This document shows positions 50,438 to 51,208 of a DNA stretch of 51,208 bases, one piece after another; positions within the stretch are counted from its first letter, which is position 1; every line of letters starts with the position of its first letter. Both the position numbers and the translations under genes were made by a program. The DNA lies in NCBI GenBank assembly GCA_027306915.1, contig DAHUYW010000029.1, forward strand, positions 1 through 51,208, written 5' to 3'. Under the pieces are notes generated by a model. That model saw only the letters and a program-made list of their open reading frames with translations. It was not told the DNA's origin and did not search any database. This DNA is from Spirochaetales bacterium (GTDB lineage Bacteria; Spirochaetota; Spirochaetia; DAHUYW01).

Positions 50438-51208
50438 ATGAGCATACGATTGAAGCTCGTCGGTCTCATAGCCCTGTTGACCATCGCTTTCGGGATCTCG
50501 GTGATTGGCTATTTCGTTCTCCGAGCACCGATCCCTCGAATTCAGTCGGAACAGCAGAGCCTCACCGGGCTTCGATCGGCTCTCCTCCAGGAAAAGGCGG
50601 AGGCAAATCAGCTCTCGATTGAGCAGTTTCAGACGCAGCTCCCCAGATTCAAGAAGGCGGTCACGAACACGGACTATTACTTCCTCAAGATCGACGGTCT
50701 TAAGGTCCTTCCAACCCTGTCGAAGTCGATCCGCGACGCCTTGGTCTCCATTGGAAAGCTGAAGCATGTCCTTGACGAGGATACCCTCACCTTCAACGAT
50801 TCCCTTGCCACCGTCGACCAGGATGCGTCGACGCTTTACGGGAGCAGCGGAAGCGCAGTCTTCGGCTCCGCCGGGGCTTTTGATCTTTTCCATCTCGCCA
50901 TGGACGAGGCGGCCCGCAAAGACCGCGCAGGCGCGATGGCGATCTCGGATCTTGACGACTTCGCCACCAAGCTCGAAAGCATCACGCAGGGTCTTGAGAC
51001 TGCCGTGGTAGTTATCGACGGCCAGTACGCGACTATCGCGAAGGAGATTGCGCGGGTGGAGGCGCGGAGCACCGGAGTTGGCTTAGCGATCGTGATCGTG
51101 CTCATCGCGCTGACCGTTACGGTCGCGCTCCTCCTCGCGAACCGCATCGTGCGCTCGGTGCGCTCGATCGAGGCGAATATCGCCGGAATGAGCAAGGGGG
51201 ACCTCACC
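50438..51208 (+). CDS. Methyl-accepting chemotaxis protein, N-terminal part (cut by window edge)
   Basis: 257 codons with no stop before the window ends. An N-terminal membrane segment (residues 7 to 28), a helical periplasmic sensor of about 180 residues that contains one QSEQQSLTGLRSALLQEKAE-like coiled region, a second membrane segment (about 210 to 235), and the first helix of a HAMP domain (RIVRSVRSIEANIAGMSKGDLT). The methylation and signalling domains would follow outside the window. GGAGG precedes the ATG at 50438. Its presence implies a motile or chemotactic cell. Confidence 0.85.
   Translation, partial: MSIRLKLVGLIALLTIAFGISVIGYFVLRAPIPRIQSEQQSLTGLRSALLQEKAEANQLSIEQFQTQLPRFKKAVTNTDYYFLKIDGLKVLPTLSKSIRDALVSIGKLKHVLDEDTLTFNDSLATVDQDASTLYGSSGSAVFGSAGAFDLFHLAMDEAARKDRAGAMAISDLDDFATKLESITQGLETAVVVIDGQYATIAKEIARVEARSTGVGLAIVIVLIALTVTVALLLANRIVRSVRSIEANIAGMSKGDLT

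Noticed and set aside
1..51208. CRISPR arrays, tRNA or rRNA genes
   Set aside because: No regularly spaced direct repeats, cloverleaf-like sequences or conserved rRNA segments were seen by eye.

Overview
The window looks like the chromosome of a GC-rich, free-living bacterium, most likely a member of the Spirochaetota. The best single clue is the periplasmic binding protein at 30959-32383, whose signal peptide ends in an AGGQKE-type segment that is typical of spirochaete sugar-binding proteins. A chemotaxis receptor, two CUT1 sugar importers without their own ATPase, and many FadR, IclR and LuxR regulators fit that lifestyle. The assignment is an inference; no rRNA or tRNA gene is present to confirm it. 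Promoters are easy to read (TTGACA-like box, 17 bases, TATAAT-like box) and several abut start codons closely.

Layout. 1-585 is the 5' part of a group II intron on the minus strand, inserted downstream of an aldehyde dehydrogenase gene (728-2206). 2440-13778 is a plus-strand sugar operon: GH31 glycosidase, lipoprotein binding protein, two permeases, GntR regulator, enolase-superfamily dehydratase, class II aldolase-like protein, PfkB kinase, fucose-isomerase-like protein and a small DMT-type exporter. 13933-15738 is a scar region: an ISL3 end, an integron-type gene cassette carrying a BrnT/BrnA-like toxin-antitoxin pair with an attC site, and a frameshifted dihydrofolate-reductase-like gene. 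15776-19678 holds a membrane LuxR regulator divergent from a CPBP protease, an unknown protein and a PAF-acetylhydrolase-like esterase. 19756-22576 (minus) carries a sigma-factor remnant and an unusual trio: BNR beta-propeller, GG-ending ubiquitin-like sulfur carrier and a MoeZ-type activating enzyme.

23192-40958 is a large catabolic island in four transcription units. Plus: SCP2 protein, a Gfo/Idh-M24 fusion, BKACE enzyme, SDR, FadR regulator, epimerase. Minus: binding protein and two permeases. Minus: RpiB-like isomerase and IolD-like ThDP enzyme. Plus: Gfo/Idh dehydrogenase, split transketolase, IclR regulator, methylmalonate-semialdehyde-type dehydrogenase. Two almost identical promoter-operator modules, with matching spacing, sit in front of the first two units, so one regulator, probably the FadR-type protein encoded in unit one, is likely to control both. 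The enzyme set partly resembles inositol catabolism but lacks its other steps, so the substrate is probably a different cyclitol, sugar acid or beta-keto acid.

40959-51208 has signalling and redox genes: a hybrid histidine kinase with a one-base frameshift, an OsmC-XRE/cupin-NiCoT operon divergent from a DUF4395-thioredoxin pair, an aldo/keto reductase, a second hybrid kinase, two related small proteins of unknown function, and the start of a methyl-accepting chemotaxis protein cut by the window edge.
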